From positions 1 through 64,000 of the forward strand of contig RAYO01000004.1 in the NCBI GenBank assembly GCA_003612335.1: a stretch of DNA of 64,000 nt. Reading direction: 5' to 3'. A program made the translations under genes and the position numbers. Source of the stretch: a bacterium 1xD42-67 (GTDB lineage Bacteria; Bacillota; Clostridia; Oscillospirales; Oscillospiraceae). Under the pieces are notes generated by a model that was not told where the DNA came from, did no database searches, and saw only the letters and a program-made list of their open reading frames with translations. Positions 14,947 through 23,512 of this stretch are shown here, in pieces (the stretch's first letter is position 1; every line of letters begins with the position of its first letter).

Positions 14947-15884
14947 GTATCACCGTATTGAATCCTGGCCTGCTCACCACCGTCCAGGACCAGGGCCGGA
15001 TCGGCTATCAGCAGTTCGGTGTGTCCGTTTCCGGGGTCATGGATCCCCGGTCCGCCGCCCTGGCCAACATCATCGCGGGCAACGACCAGGGGGAAGCGGT
15101 GCTGGAGTGCACCATGATGGGCCCTCAGCTCCAGTTCGATCAGGCCAACGTGATCGCCATCACCGGCGGCGACCTGGGCCCCACCCTGGACGGGAAAGCC
15201 ATCCCAGGGTATACAGCCGTGGCCGTCCAGGCGGGCCAGGTCCTGCGCTTCACTGCCCCAAAGGCAGGCTGCCGGGCGTTCATCGCCTTCGCCGGCGGAC
15301 TGGACGTCCCTGTGGTCATGGGGAGCCGGTCCACCTATATGAAGGCCAAGATCGGCGGCTTCCAGGGCCGTAAGCTGGAGAAAGGGGACCAGATCGGCTT
15401 CCGCGCCCCTGTAAAGTCCCTGTCCCACATGGAGGACCGCCATATCCCGCCCGAGTTCTCCCCCAGACCGGTGTATGTCCTCCGGGTGGTGCTGGGCCCC
15501 CAGGACGACGCCTTCACCAGCGCCGGGATCGACACCTTCCTCTCCGGCACCTACACCGTCACCCCTGAGTTCGACCGGATGGGCTGCCGCCTGGACGGCC
15601 CTGCCATCGCCCATAAGGACGGCGGCGACATCATCTCCGACGGGATCGCCTTCGGCGCTATCCAGGTCCCCTCCGCCGGCACCCCCATCATCATGCTGGG
15701 CGACCGTCAGACCACCGGCGGCTACACCAAGATCGCCACCGTGATCACCGCTGACTTCCGCATCCTGGCCCAGCTCAAGGCGGGGGATAAGGTGCAGTTC
15801 GTCAAAGTCCCGGTGGAACACGCTCAGAATCTGCTGCTGGCTCAGCGCCGCGCTCTGAAGGCCCTGAGCAAGATCAACGCTTAA
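14943..15884 (+). CDS. pxpC: 5-oxoprolinase subunit C (KipA family)
   Basis: 313 residues, full-length biotin-dependent-carboxyltransferase-like subunit. It starts MSITVLNPGLLTTVQDQGRI, the family N-terminus. It continues with GVSVSGVMDPRSAALANIIA, ITGGDLGPTLDGK, FIAFAGGLDVPVVMGSRSTY and DRMGCRLDGPAIAH, and ends with ILAQLKAGDKVQFVKV. With PxpA and PxpB it forms the ATP-dependent oxoprolinase complex. It is translationally coupled to pxpB through ATGA at 14943-14946. Confidence 0.95.
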   Translation: MSITVLNPGLLTTVQDQGRIGYQQFGVSVSGVMDPRSAALANIIAGNDQGEAVLECTMMGPQLQFDQANVIAITGGDLGPTLDGKAIPGYTAVAVQAGQVLRFTAPKAGCRAFIAFAGGLDVPVVMGSRSTYMKAKIGGFQGRKLEKGDQIGFRAPVKSLSHMEDRHIPPEFSPRPVYVLRVVLGPQDDAFTSAGIDTFLSGTYTVTPEFDRMGCRLDGPAIAHKDGGDIISDGIAFGAIQVPSAGTPIIMLGDRQTTGGYTKIATVITADFRILAQLKAGDKVQFVKVPVEHAQNLLLAQRRALKALSKINA

Positions 15885-15888
15885 GGCA

Positions 15889-15912
15889 ATGGCCGCCTTC
15901 GAGGGCGGCCAT
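15889..15912 (+). other. hairpin between pxpC and ycsI-like gene
   Basis: ATGGCCGCC / GGCGGCCAT with a 6-nt loop, no T run. It lies immediately before the ribosome site AAGGAGGAAG of the next gene. Confidence 0.5.
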
Positions 15913-15934
15913 CCTAAAATAAGGAGGAAGATCC

Positions 15935-16756
15935 ATGGCTTTTGACATCACCCCCTATATCGACATGAAGCCCTCCGAGGTCCGCAAGCTCATCCGCGAG
16001 GGGGTCATCGACTTCCCCACCGCCGGCATGTGCCGGGGCTACGCCCAGGCCAACCTGGTGATCCTCCCCCCGGAGTACGCCGCCGACTTTGAGGAGTACG
16101 CCAAGAAGAACCCCTTCCCCTGCCCCATCCTGGAGATCATCAAGGGCACTCCCGACACCCACGACATGGGCGAAGGGGGCAACATCTGCTCCGACATCCC
16201 CCGCTACCGGGTCTATGAGGACGGCGTGTTCACCAAGGAGCTCACCGATGCCTCCGAATATTGGAAGGAGGGCTATGTGGGCTTCCTGATCGGCTGCTCC
16301 TTCTCCTTCGAGGAGGCACTGATCCGGGAGGGGATCGAGGTCCGGCACATCGCCCAGGGCCGGAACGTCCCTATGTATAAGACCAACATCCAGACGGTGA
16401 AGGCCGGCCCCTTCGAGGGCCCGATGGTGTGTTCCATGCGGCCCATGACCCCGGAGAACGCCAAGAAGGCCTATGACATCACAGTGAAGATGCCCAACGT
16501 CCACGGCGCCCCCGTCCACATGGGCGACCCGGCAGGGGTGGGGGTAGCCAACGTGATGGAGCCCGACTACGGTGAGGCAGTGGATATCTACCCTGGCGAG
16601 ATCACCGTCTTCTGGCCCTGCGGCGTCACGCCCCAGGCCGCTGTGGAGAACGCCAAGCCCCCCATCGTCATCACCCACGCCCCCGGCCATATGTTCATCA
16701 CCGATGTGCTGAACACCGAGCTCAACGACTACCTGGAGGCTAAAAAGCAGAAATGA
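15935..16756 (+). CDS. YcsI-like putative hydro-lyase (D-glutamate cyclase family)
   Basis: 273 residues, typical for the YcsI/DUF1445 family that also forms the mitochondrial D-glutamate cyclase domain, which converts D-glutamate to 5-oxo-D-proline. Signatures are LIREGVIDFPTAGMCRGYAQ (N-terminus), FLIGCSFSFEEALI, VPMYKTNI, VVCSMRPM-like VCSMRPMTPENA, and the C-terminal CGVTPQAAVENA and ITHAPGHMFITD. It closes the 5-oxoproline operon. A role in feeding the D-enantiomer into glutamate/oxoproline metabolism fits the neighbours but has not been shown for bacterial members. The ribosome site AAGGAGGA is 8 nt upstream. Confidence 0.92.
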   Translation: MAFDITPYIDMKPSEVRKLIREGVIDFPTAGMCRGYAQANLVILPPEYAADFEEYAKKNPFPCPILEIIKGTPDTHDMGEGGNICSDIPRYRVYEDGVFTKELTDASEYWKEGYVGFLIGCSFSFEEALIREGIEVRHIAQGRNVPMYKTNIQTVKAGPFEGPMVCSMRPMTPENAKKAYDITVKMPNVHGAPVHMGDPAGVGVANVMEPDYGEAVDIYPGEITVFWPCGVTPQAAVENAKPPIVITHAPGHMFITDVLNTELNDYLEAKKQK

Positions 16757-16770
16757 GCCCCGACCATACC

Positions 16771-16800
16771 GGCCCGCCCTGTGGGATCACAGGGCGGGCC
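16771..16800 (+). terminator. terminator of the pxp operon
   Basis: Perfect 13-bp stem (GGCCCGCCCTGTG / CACAGGGCGGGCC), loop GGAT, followed by CTTTCCT. It lies between convergent genes and may act in both directions. Confidence 0.75.
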
Positions 16801-16808
16801 CTTTCCTA

Positions 16809-17276
16809 TCAGACCGAGAGGCCGGCCAGCCCCTCCGGCGGCACCCCCAGCAGGAGGAGGGCGCCTGCGGCGGCTAGGGCAGTCAGCTCACCCGCTCCCG
16901 GCGGCAGGGCCAGCGGGAACTCCTGACGCTCCACCACCTGGCCGTCCACTGTCACCAGCTCCCGCTGGAGGGCGGCCCACAGGGTATCCCCCTCCCGGCT
17001 GGAGATGGTCAGACTGTCCCTAGGCGAGACGCCATAGCTCACTGCACTGGCCGCATGGAGGGGCACGGCCCGCTCCCCCATCTCCCCGGGCAACAGCACC
17101 GTCCGGCATCGGGGCGGCAGAGGAGCCCCCTCTGCCGCCGCTCTGGGAGACACCACCAACAGGGCTGGGTGGCCCCCGTTGGCACACCGCCCCTTCAGTC
17201 CGCCCCGGGCGGACAGGCCCCTCAGAATCGCTGCTTCGATCCCCTCCCCCGCCTCCAGTACCCGAAAACATTCCAT
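16809..17276 (-). CDS. hypothetical protein, 155 residues
   Basis: Starts at ATG 17276 (MECFRVLEAGEGIEAAILRG) with AGGGGAGAGG upstream; longer in-frame extensions lack a ribosome site. Soluble, low in Lys, rich in Ala/Leu/Gly. A Rossmann-like segment (GGHPALLVVSPRAAAEG) is followed by SYGVSPRDSLTISSREGDTL, QRELVTVDGQVVERQEFPL and a small hydrophobic Ala/Leu-rich end (GELTALAAAGALLLLGV). I do not recognise the family with certainty. It diverges from the topoisomerase gene and converges on the pxp operon. Confidence 0.6.
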   Translation of the reverse strand: MECFRVLEAGEGIEAAILRGLSARGGLKGRCANGGHPALLVVSPRAAAEGAPLPPRCRTVLLPGEMGERAVPLHAASAVSYGVSPRDSLTISSREGDTLWAALQRELVTVDGQVVERQEFPLALPPGAGELTALAAAGALLLLGVPPEGLAGLSV

Positions 17277-17375
17277 TTTCCTCTCCCCTTTCCCAACAGT
17301 TTGCGCTTTTTTGCAGATCTTATGCGGTATCCTTTCGTTGCACAGGGATCGGTCCATACATTTCCACTGCATCCC

Positions 17376-17405
17376 TTGACTTTTCCCTTGTCTTTCTGGT
17401 AAGAT
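17376..17405 (+). promoter_or_regulatory. sigma-A promoter of topoisomerase operon
   Basis: -35 TTGACT (17376-17381), 18-bp spacer, -10 TAAGAT (17400-17405), 50 bp before ATG 17456. Confidence 0.65.
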
Positions 17406-17455
17406 GTAGGCTGTTATATTGGGTCGATATGCCCAGAGGAAAACGAGGTATCACA

Positions 17456-19444
17456 ATGGCACAGAAGAAGAGCTACGGCAACGACTCCATCTCCGCACTG
17501 AAAGGGGCCGACCGGGTGCGCAAGCGCCCAGGCGTCATCTTCGGCTCCGACGGGCTGGAGGGCTGTGAGCACGCCGTTTTCGAGATCATGTCCAACGCCA
17601 TCGACGAGGCCAGAGAGGGCCACGGCCAGCTGATCGTAGTCACCCGGTTCGAGGACGGCTCCATCCAGGTGGAGGATCAGGGCCGGGGCTGTCCGGTGGA
17701 TTGGAACGAGAAGGAGCAGAAGTTCAACTGGGAGCTGGTCTTCTGCGAGCTGTACGCCGGCGGGAAGTACGACAGCGGCAGCAGCGACAGCTACGAGTAC
17801 TCCCTGGGCCTCAACGGTCTGGGCTCCTGCGCCACCCAGTACGCCAGCGAGTATATGGACGTCACCGTGTGGCGGGAGGGGAAAAAGTACTCCCTTCACT
17901 TTGAAAAAGGGGAGAACATCGGGGGCCTCCAGTCTGAGCCCACCGACCGGGGCAAAAAGACCGGCACCACCATCCGCTGGAAGCCCGACCTGGAGGTGTT
18001 CACCGACATCGCCATCCCGGTGGACTACTTCCTGGACGTGATGAAGCGTCAGGCTGTGGTCAACGCCGGGGTGACCTTCCGGCTGAGGAATCAGACAGGG
18101 GGCAGATTCGAGACCACCGACTTCATGTATGAGAACGGGATCCAGGACTATGTCACCGAGCTGGCCGGCGAAGACGGCCTCACCTCCCCTGTCTTTTGGC
18201 AGACCGAGCGGAAGGGCCGGGACCGGGCGGACAAACCTGAGTACAAGATGAAGCTGTCCGTCTCCTTCTGCTTCTCCAACCGGGTGCAGGTGATCGAGCA
18301 CTACCACAACTCCTCCTGGCTGGAGTACGGCGGCTCCCCGGACAAGGCGGTCCGCTCCGCCTTCGTCTCCGCCATCGACTCCTATCTGAAACAGCAGGGC
18401 AAGTACAACAAGAACGAGTCCAAGATCTCCTTCCAGGACATCCAGGACTGTCTTGTCCTGGTGACCAACGACTTCTCCACCGCCAACGCTGTCTCCTATG
18501 AGAACCAGACCAAAAAGGCCATCAACAACAAGGGCATCCAGGAGGGGATGACCGAATTCCTCCGGGCCCAGATGGAGGTCTATTTCATCGAGACCCCAGC
18601 CGACGCCCAGCGCATCGCCGAGCAGGTGCTGATCAACAAGCGGGCCCGGGAGAACGCGGAGAAGACACGGCTCAACATCAAGAAAAAGCTCACCGGCTCT
18701 ATGGACATCTCCAACCGGGTGGCCAAGTTCGTCCCCTGCCGCACCCGAGACGTAGAGCGCAGCGAGCTGTATATCGTGGAGGGCGACTCGGCTCTGGGCA
18801 GTGTGAAGCAGGCCCGGGATGGGGAGTTCCAGGCCATCATGCCCATCCGGGGCAAGATCCTCAACTGCCTCAAGGCGGACTACGGCAAGATCTTCAAGAG
18901 CGAGATCATCACCGACCTGCTGAAGGTCCTGGGCTGCGGAGTGGAGGTCCACGACAAGCGGGCCAAGGATATGGCCGCCTTCGACCTGTCCGCCCTGCGG
19001 TGGAACAAGATCGTCATCTGCACCGACGCCGACGTGGACGGCTTCCAGATCCGCACCCTGGTGCTCACCATGCTCTACCGCCTCACCCCCACCCTGATCC
19101 AGGAGGGGTATGTCTACATCGCCGAGTCCCCCCTGTTCGAGATCACCTGCAAGGAGAAGACCTGGTTCGCCTACTCCAACAAGGAGAAGGACGACATCGT
19201 CGCCACCCTCCAGGGGAAGAAGTACGACGTCCAGCGCTCCAAGGGCCTGGGCGAGAACGAGCCCGAGATGATGTGGCTGACCACCATGTCCCCCGACACC
19301 CGGCGGCTCATCAAGGTCATGCCCGAGGATGTGGAACGCACCGCCCAGATGTTCGACCTCCTCCTGGGGGACGACCTGGCCGGACGAAAAAACCACATCG
19401 CAGATCACGGCCACGAATTTCTGGAGCTGGCGGATATCTCGTAA
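17456..19444 (+). CDS. divergent type IIA topoisomerase, GyrB/ParE-like ATPase-TOPRIM subunit
   Basis: 662 residues. The GHKL ATPase domain has RKRPGVIFGSDGLEG, NAIDEA (canonical NSIDEA) and EDQGRGCPVD (canonical DNGRGIPV). The TOPRIM domain has IVEGDSALGSVKQAR near residue 442, PIRGKILN and TDADVDGFQIRTLVL near 523. The C-terminal QRSKGLGENEPEMMW matches the RYKGLGEM block. All catalytic motifs are recognisable but deviate from housekeeping GyrB/ParE, so this is a second, divergent topoisomerase family seen in clostridia. ATG 17456 (MAQKKSYG) was preferred to the upstream in-frame ATG 17429, which lacks a ribosome site. Its probable partner is at 21245-23488. Confidence 0.9.
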   Translation: MAQKKSYGNDSISALKGADRVRKRPGVIFGSDGLEGCEHAVFEIMSNAIDEAREGHGQLIVVTRFEDGSIQVEDQGRGCPVDWNEKEQKFNWELVFCELYAGGKYDSGSSDSYEYSLGLNGLGSCATQYASEYMDVTVWREGKKYSLHFEKGENIGGLQSEPTDRGKKTGTTIRWKPDLEVFTDIAIPVDYFLDVMKRQAVVNAGVTFRLRNQTGGRFETTDFMYENGIQDYVTELAGEDGLTSPVFWQTERKGRDRADKPEYKMKLSVSFCFSNRVQVIEHYHNSSWLEYGGSPDKAVRSAFVSAIDSYLKQQGKYNKNESKISFQDIQDCLVLVTNDFSTANAVSYENQTKKAINNKGIQEGMTEFLRAQMEVYFIETPADAQRIAEQVLINKRARENAEKTRLNIKKKLTGSMDISNRVAKFVPCRTRDVERSELYIVEGDSALGSVKQARDGEFQAIMPIRGKILNCLKADYGKIFKSEIITDLLKVLGCGVEVHDKRAKDMAAFDLSALRWNKIVICTDADVDGFQIRTLVLTMLYRLTPTLIQEGYVYIAESPLFEITCKEKTWFAYSNKEKDDIVATLQGKKYDVQRSKGLGENEPEMMWLTTMSPDTRRLIKVMPEDVERTAQMFDLLLGDDLAGRKNHIADHGHEFLELADIS

Positions 19445-19484
19445 TGGTCCATTCTTTTCTTTTTAGAAAAAAAGAAAAGGACCA
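19445..19484 (+). terminator. AT-rich long hairpin after topoisomerase B gene
   Basis: TGGTCC ... GGACCA enclose a TCTTTTCTTTTT / AAAAAAAGAAAA stem. It starts right after the stop codon in a 187-bp AT-rich gap. A second hairpin (CCTTTTCCAC / GTGGAAAAGG, about 19600-19622) precedes sdaAB. Terminator or processing site; it may also be part of a dispersed AT-rich repeat. Confidence 0.5.
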
Positions 19485-19631
19485 AAAGAAAAAATTTCCC
19501 AAAAAACTTCGTTTTTTCTCTTGTAACCCTGAAAATCCCCCCACTGAGTCAGAAGCAAAAGGAAGTTTTGCGCAAAAGTTCTTTTCGGTCCCTTTTCCAC
19601 TCCGTGGAAAAGGAACAAAAGGAGGATGGTC

Positions 19632-20306
19632 ATGAACCTGTTCGACATTTTAGGCCCCGTGATGGTAGGGCCGTCCAGCTCCCACACGGCGGGGGCGGTG
19701 CGGATCGGCCGGATGGCCCGGGCCCTGCTGGGACAGGAGCCTGTCAAGGCCCAGCTGCTGCTCCATGGCTCCTTCGCCTCCACCGGAGAGGGCCACGGCA
19801 CCCATCAAGCCCTCATCGCAGGGCTGCTGGGCCTGGCCCCCGACGACAGCCGCGTCCCCGACAGCTACGCCCTGGCGAAGGAGCGGGGACTGGAATTTCA
19901 CTTCAGCACCTGTGACCTGCGGGACGTCCACCCCAACAGCGTGCTCATCACGCTGGAAGGGGATCGGGGCGGCAGGCTGGAGGTGGGGGCCTCCTCCCCC
20001 GGGGGCGGACGCATCAAGGTGTTCCGGGTGGACGGCCTGGACACCTCCTTTTCCGGCGAGCTGCCTACCTTGGTGGTCCACAACTCGGACAAGCCCGGCT
20101 GCGTCAGCCAAGTCACTGGGGCACTGGCCGCCCAGGGGCTGAACGTGGCCACCCTTCAGCTCAACCGGGGGGGCCGGGGCGGCAGCGCCGTGATGGTCAT
20201 CGAGTGCGACCAGCCGGTCAGCGAGGCCACTGCTCAGTGGCTGCGCAGTCTTCCAGGCATCCTGCGGGTCAACTGCTACACCCCTGATCAGGAGGTACTG
20301 CTATGA
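19632..20306 (+). CDS. sdaAB: L-serine dehydratase, beta subunit
   Basis: 224 residues. The two-subunit clostridial L-serine dehydratase deaminates serine to pyruvate and ammonia. The beta subunit begins MNLFDILGPVMVGPSSSHTA, its hallmark substrate-domain signature. It continues with HGSFASTGEGHGTHQALIAG and ends in an ACT domain (LVVHNSDKPGCVSQVTGALA ... NVATLQLNR). ATG 19632 has AAAGGAGG 6 nt upstream, better than an in-frame ATG at 19626. It overlaps sdaAA by 4 bp. Unusually, it lies between two topoisomerase subunit genes. Confidence 0.96.
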   Translation: MNLFDILGPVMVGPSSSHTAGAVRIGRMARALLGQEPVKAQLLLHGSFASTGEGHGTHQALIAGLLGLAPDDSRVPDSYALAKERGLEFHFSTCDLRDVHPNSVLITLEGDRGGRLEVGASSPGGGRIKVFRVDGLDTSFSGELPTLVVHNSDKPGCVSQVTGALAAQGLNVATLQLNRGGRGGSAVMVIECDQPVSEATAQWLRSLPGILRVNCYTPDQEVLL

Positions 20307-21169
20307 TCGATTTCACTTCTATCCAACAGATGTTGGAAGACAGCCGTGACGCCGGCCTCCCCCTGTGGAAAAATATCCAGCTGTCCGACTGCCATCACCA
20401 GGATATCACACCGGAGGCATCCTGGGCCAAGATGTCCGCCATGCTGGAGGCCATGACCCAGGCCGACGAGAACTACCAGGAGGGCGACCGCTCCCACAGC
20501 GGCCTGGTGGGGGGCGACGGCGGCAGGATGGCCGCCTATGGCCAGGGCGGGAATACCCTGTGCGGCCCTCTGCTCACCGACGTGATGGCCGGGGCCCTGC
20601 GCATGGGGGAGTGCAATGCCTGCATGAAGCGCATCGTTGCCGCCCCCACCGCCGGGGCCTGCGGGGTCCTGCCCGCAGTGCTCCTCCCCTGCCGGCGGCA
20701 CTTCGGCGCCAGCCAGGAGGAACTGGTCCAGGCCCTGTATGTGGCCTCCGGCTTTGGCATGGTCATCGCTGCCCGGGCCTCCATCTCCGGGGCCGAGGGG
20801 GGCTGTCAGGCGGAGATCGGCTCCGCCGCCGCCATGGCCGCCCCGGCGCTGGTCCACCTCCAAGGGGGGGCCCCGGAGCAGATGGCCAACGCCTGCGCCA
20901 TGGCTGTGAAAAACCTGCTGGGCCTGGTCTGCGACCCAGTGGGCGGGCTGGTGGAGGTGCCCTGCGTCAAGCGCAACGTCATCGGCGCGATGGATGCCAT
21001 GTCCGCCGCCCAGATGGCCCTGGCGGGGATCTCCAGCCAGGTCCCCCCGGACCAGGTGCTGGACGCTATGGCCGAAGTGGGCCGCTCCCTCCCCCACACC
21101 CTCCGGGAGACCGGCAAGGGCGGCCTGGCCGCCACCCCCTTCGGACTGGAGTACGCACCGAAGGAGTGA
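20303..21169 (+). CDS. sdaAA: L-serine dehydratase, alpha subunit
   Basis: 288 residues, catalytic iron-sulfur subunit. The family signature AAPTAGACGVLPAVL (Cys120) is present. GLVCDPVGGLVEVPCVKRN supplies two more cysteines for the oxygen-sensitive [4Fe-4S] cluster that activates the serine hydroxyl. SGLVGGDGGRMAAYG near residues 66-80 is also typical. The start ATG overlaps the sdaAB stop (ATGA). Serine degradation to pyruvate is a common energy route in gut clostridia. Confidence 0.96.
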   Translation: MIDFTSIQQMLEDSRDAGLPLWKNIQLSDCHHQDITPEASWAKMSAMLEAMTQADENYQEGDRSHSGLVGGDGGRMAAYGQGGNTLCGPLLTDVMAGALRMGECNACMKRIVAAPTAGACGVLPAVLLPCRRHFGASQEELVQALYVASGFGMVIAARASISGAEGGCQAEIGSAAAMAAPALVHLQGGAPEQMANACAMAVKNLLGLVCDPVGGLVEVPCVKRNVIGAMDAMSAAQMALAGISSQVPPDQVLDAMAEVGRSLPHTLRETGKGGLAATPFGLEYAPKE

Positions 21170-21175
21170 TCATCT

Positions 21176-21206
21176 CGGTAGGGGCGGCCTGTGGCCGCCC
21201 CTACCG
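21176..21206. repeat. REP-like palindrome GTAGGGGCGGCC
   Basis: Perfect 14-bp stem (CGGTAGGGGCGGCC / GGCCGCCCCTACCG) around TGT, just after the sdaAA stop. It has no T run. The GTAGGG(G)CGG arm recurs in the larger palindromic element at 30961-31044, pointing to a dispersed intergenic repeat rather than a plain terminator. Confidence 0.65.
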
Positions 21207-21244
21207 ATGGTCGACTGATTTTGAATGGACAAGGATTGAACCAA

Positions 21245-23488
21245 ATGGCCAAGAAGAAAACGCCAAGTGAAAATAAAAGCCGGAAGGCCGACCCCAATGT
21301 GATGGGCCTGCGGGCGGAGGTGTTGGAGCAGCCCATCACTCAGACCCTGGAGATCAACTACATGCCCTATGCCATGTCGGTGATCGTCTCCCGGGCCATC
21401 CCGGAGATCGACGGCTTCAAGCCCTCCCACCGCAAGCTGCTGTACACCATGTACCAGATGAAGCTGCTGGGGGGCGGGCGGACCAAGTCGGCCAACATCG
21501 TGGGCCAGACCATGAAGCTCAACCCCCACGGCGACGGCCCGATCTATGATACGATGGTCCGCCTCAGCCGGGGCTACGGGGCCCTGCTCCACCCCCTGGT
21601 GGACTCCAAAGGCAACTTCGGCAAGGTCTACTCCCGGGACATGGCTTACGCCGCCAGCCGGTATACCGAGGCCCGGCTGGATCCCATCTGCGCTGAGATC
21701 TTCCGGGACATCGACCAGGACACCGTGGACTTCGTGGATAACTACGACGGCAAGCTGAAGGAGCCCACCCTGCTCCCCACCACCTTCCCCAATGTGCTGG
21801 TCAGCGCCAACAAGGGCATCGCTGTGGGCATGGCCAGCGACCTGTGCGGCTTCAACCTGGGCGAGGTGTGTGACACCACCATCGCCTTTTTGAAGGACCC
21901 CGACCACGACATCATGTCAACTTTGAAGGCCCCCGACCTGCCCACTGGCGGCGAGCTGCTCTATGACGCTGCCGCCCTGGCCGACATCTACCGCACCGGC
22001 CGGGGCTCCTTCAAGGTCCGGGCCCGATGGCGCTATGTCAAGGAGGAGAACCTGATCGAGGTCTATGAGATCCCTTACTCCACTACCTCCGAGGCGATCA
22101 TCGACAAGGTGACCGAACTGCTGAAGGCGGGCAAGGTGAAGGAGATCTCCGATATGCGGGACGAGACCGATCTGTCCGGCCTGAAGCTGACCATCGACCT
22201 GAAGCGGGGCACCGACCCAGAGAAGCTGATGGCCAAGCTCTTCCGGCTCACCCCCCTGATGGACAGCCAGTCCTGCAATTTCAACATCCTGATCGCCGGC
22301 TTCCCCAAGGTGCTGGGGGTTCGGCAGATCCTGGAGGAGTGGACCGCCTGGCGGATGGAGTCGGTGCGCCGGCGGGTATACTTCTCCATGAACAAGAAGA
22401 AGGAGAAGCTCCACCTGCTCAAGGGCCTGCGGCGCATCCTCCTAGATATCGACCGGGCCATCCAGATCATCCGGGACACCGAGGAGGACGCCGAGGTCAT
22501 CCCCAACCTGATGATCGGCTTTGGCATCGACCAAGTCCAGGCGGAGTACGTGGCCGACATCCGCCTGCGGAACATCAACAAGGAGTACATCCTCAAGCGC
22601 ACCCAGGAGGTGGACGCTCTCGCCGATGAGATCGCCGATCTGGAGGATATTGTCAGCTCACCCAAGCGGATCCGGAAGATCATCGTGGACGAGCTGGCCG
22701 AGGTGAAGAAGAGATACGCCGTCCCCCGGCGGACCCAGATCGTCTACGACCACATGGACGAGCCCGTGATGACAGTGGAGGACGAGACCCCCGACTACCC
22801 CGTCCACCTGTTCTTCTCCCGGGAGGGCTATCTCAAAAAGATCACCCCCCAGTCCCTGCGGATGGCCAGTGAGCAGAAGTACAAGGAGGGGGACGGGCCT
22901 TATCTCCAGTGGGAGGCCTCCAATCGGGATGAGCTGCTGGTGTTCACCGACCGGCAGCAGTGCTACAAGACCCGCCTCAGTGACTTCGACGACACTAAGG
23001 CCAGCGCCCTGGGGGACTATCTGCCCTCCAAACTGGGGATGGACCCGGAGGAACGGGCCCTGTGGGCCTGCATCCCCGGAGACTATGGGGGACATGTGCT
23101 GTTCTTCTTCGAGAACGGCAAGGCCGCCCGGGTGGAGCTGGCCTCTTACCAGACCCAGACCCGGCGGAAGAAGCTCACCGGAGCCTACTCGGACAAGTCC
23201 CCCCTGGTCACCGCTTTCCTGCTGAAGGAGGACTTCGAGGCGGCGGCGATCTCCTCCGAGGGCCGTTGCCTGATCTTCCACACCGCCAGCCTCACCCCTA
23301 AGACCACCCGGAACACCCAGGGGGTCAACGTGATGACGCTGAAGCCCAAGTATAAGGTGGAAAAGGTCCTGCCCTTGGACCGCACCCACATCCAGAACGC
23401 CGCCCGCTACCGGGCCCGTTCCCTGCCCGTTGCCGGCGCCCTCCTCAAGGAGGAGGACCGCGGAGAGGAACAGATGACCCTTTTATAA
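21245..23488 (+). CDS. divergent type IIA topoisomerase, GyrA/ParC-like cleavage subunit
   Basis: 747 residues. The breakage-reunion domain has YMPYAMSVIVSRAIPEIDGF, the HRKLLYTMYQM helix, and catalytic Tyr140 in AASRYTEARL (GyrA: AAMRYTE). The MGFGIDQVQAEYVADIRLRN-type coiled-coil block lies around residues 420-470. A C-terminal beta-pinwheel-like region follows from about 520 (DYPVHLFFSREGYLKKI). The DNA-binding GyrA box QRRGGKG is not visible, so it is ParC-like or a separate family. ATG 21245 (MAKKKTPSENK) follows AAGGA; upstream in-frame codons run into the palindrome at 21176-21206. It partners the ATPase subunit at 17456-19444. Confidence 0.9.
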   Translation: MAKKKTPSENKSRKADPNVMGLRAEVLEQPITQTLEINYMPYAMSVIVSRAIPEIDGFKPSHRKLLYTMYQMKLLGGGRTKSANIVGQTMKLNPHGDGPIYDTMVRLSRGYGALLHPLVDSKGNFGKVYSRDMAYAASRYTEARLDPICAEIFRDIDQDTVDFVDNYDGKLKEPTLLPTTFPNVLVSANKGIAVGMASDLCGFNLGEVCDTTIAFLKDPDHDIMSTLKAPDLPTGGELLYDAAALADIYRTGRGSFKVRARWRYVKEENLIEVYEIPYSTTSEAIIDKVTELLKAGKVKEISDMRDETDLSGLKLTIDLKRGTDPEKLMAKLFRLTPLMDSQSCNFNILIAGFPKVLGVRQILEEWTAWRMESVRRRVYFSMNKKKEKLHLLKGLRRILLDIDRAIQIIRDTEEDAEVIPNLMIGFGIDQVQAEYVADIRLRNINKEYILKRTQEVDALADEIADLEDIVSSPKRIRKIIVDELAEVKKRYAVPRRTQIVYDHMDEPVMTVEDETPDYPVHLFFSREGYLKKITPQSLRMASEQKYKEGDGPYLQWEASNRDELLVFTDRQQCYKTRLSDFDDTKASALGDYLPSKLGMDPEERALWACIPGDYGGHVLFFFENGKAARVELASYQTQTRRKKLTGAYSDKSPLVTAFLLKEDFEAAAISSEGRCLIFHTASLTPKTTRNTQGVNVMTLKPKYKVEKVLPLDRTHIQNAARYRARSLPVAGALLKEEDRGEEQMTLL

Positions 23489-23512
23489 AAATAGAGAGAT
23501 GAGGATATCGGG

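Noticed and set aside
17414-19414. 666-codon reverse-strand frame opposite the topoisomerase ATPase gene
   Set aside because: Codon-phase mirror of a real gene; it lacks a start signal and consists of biased H/G/L/D sequence.
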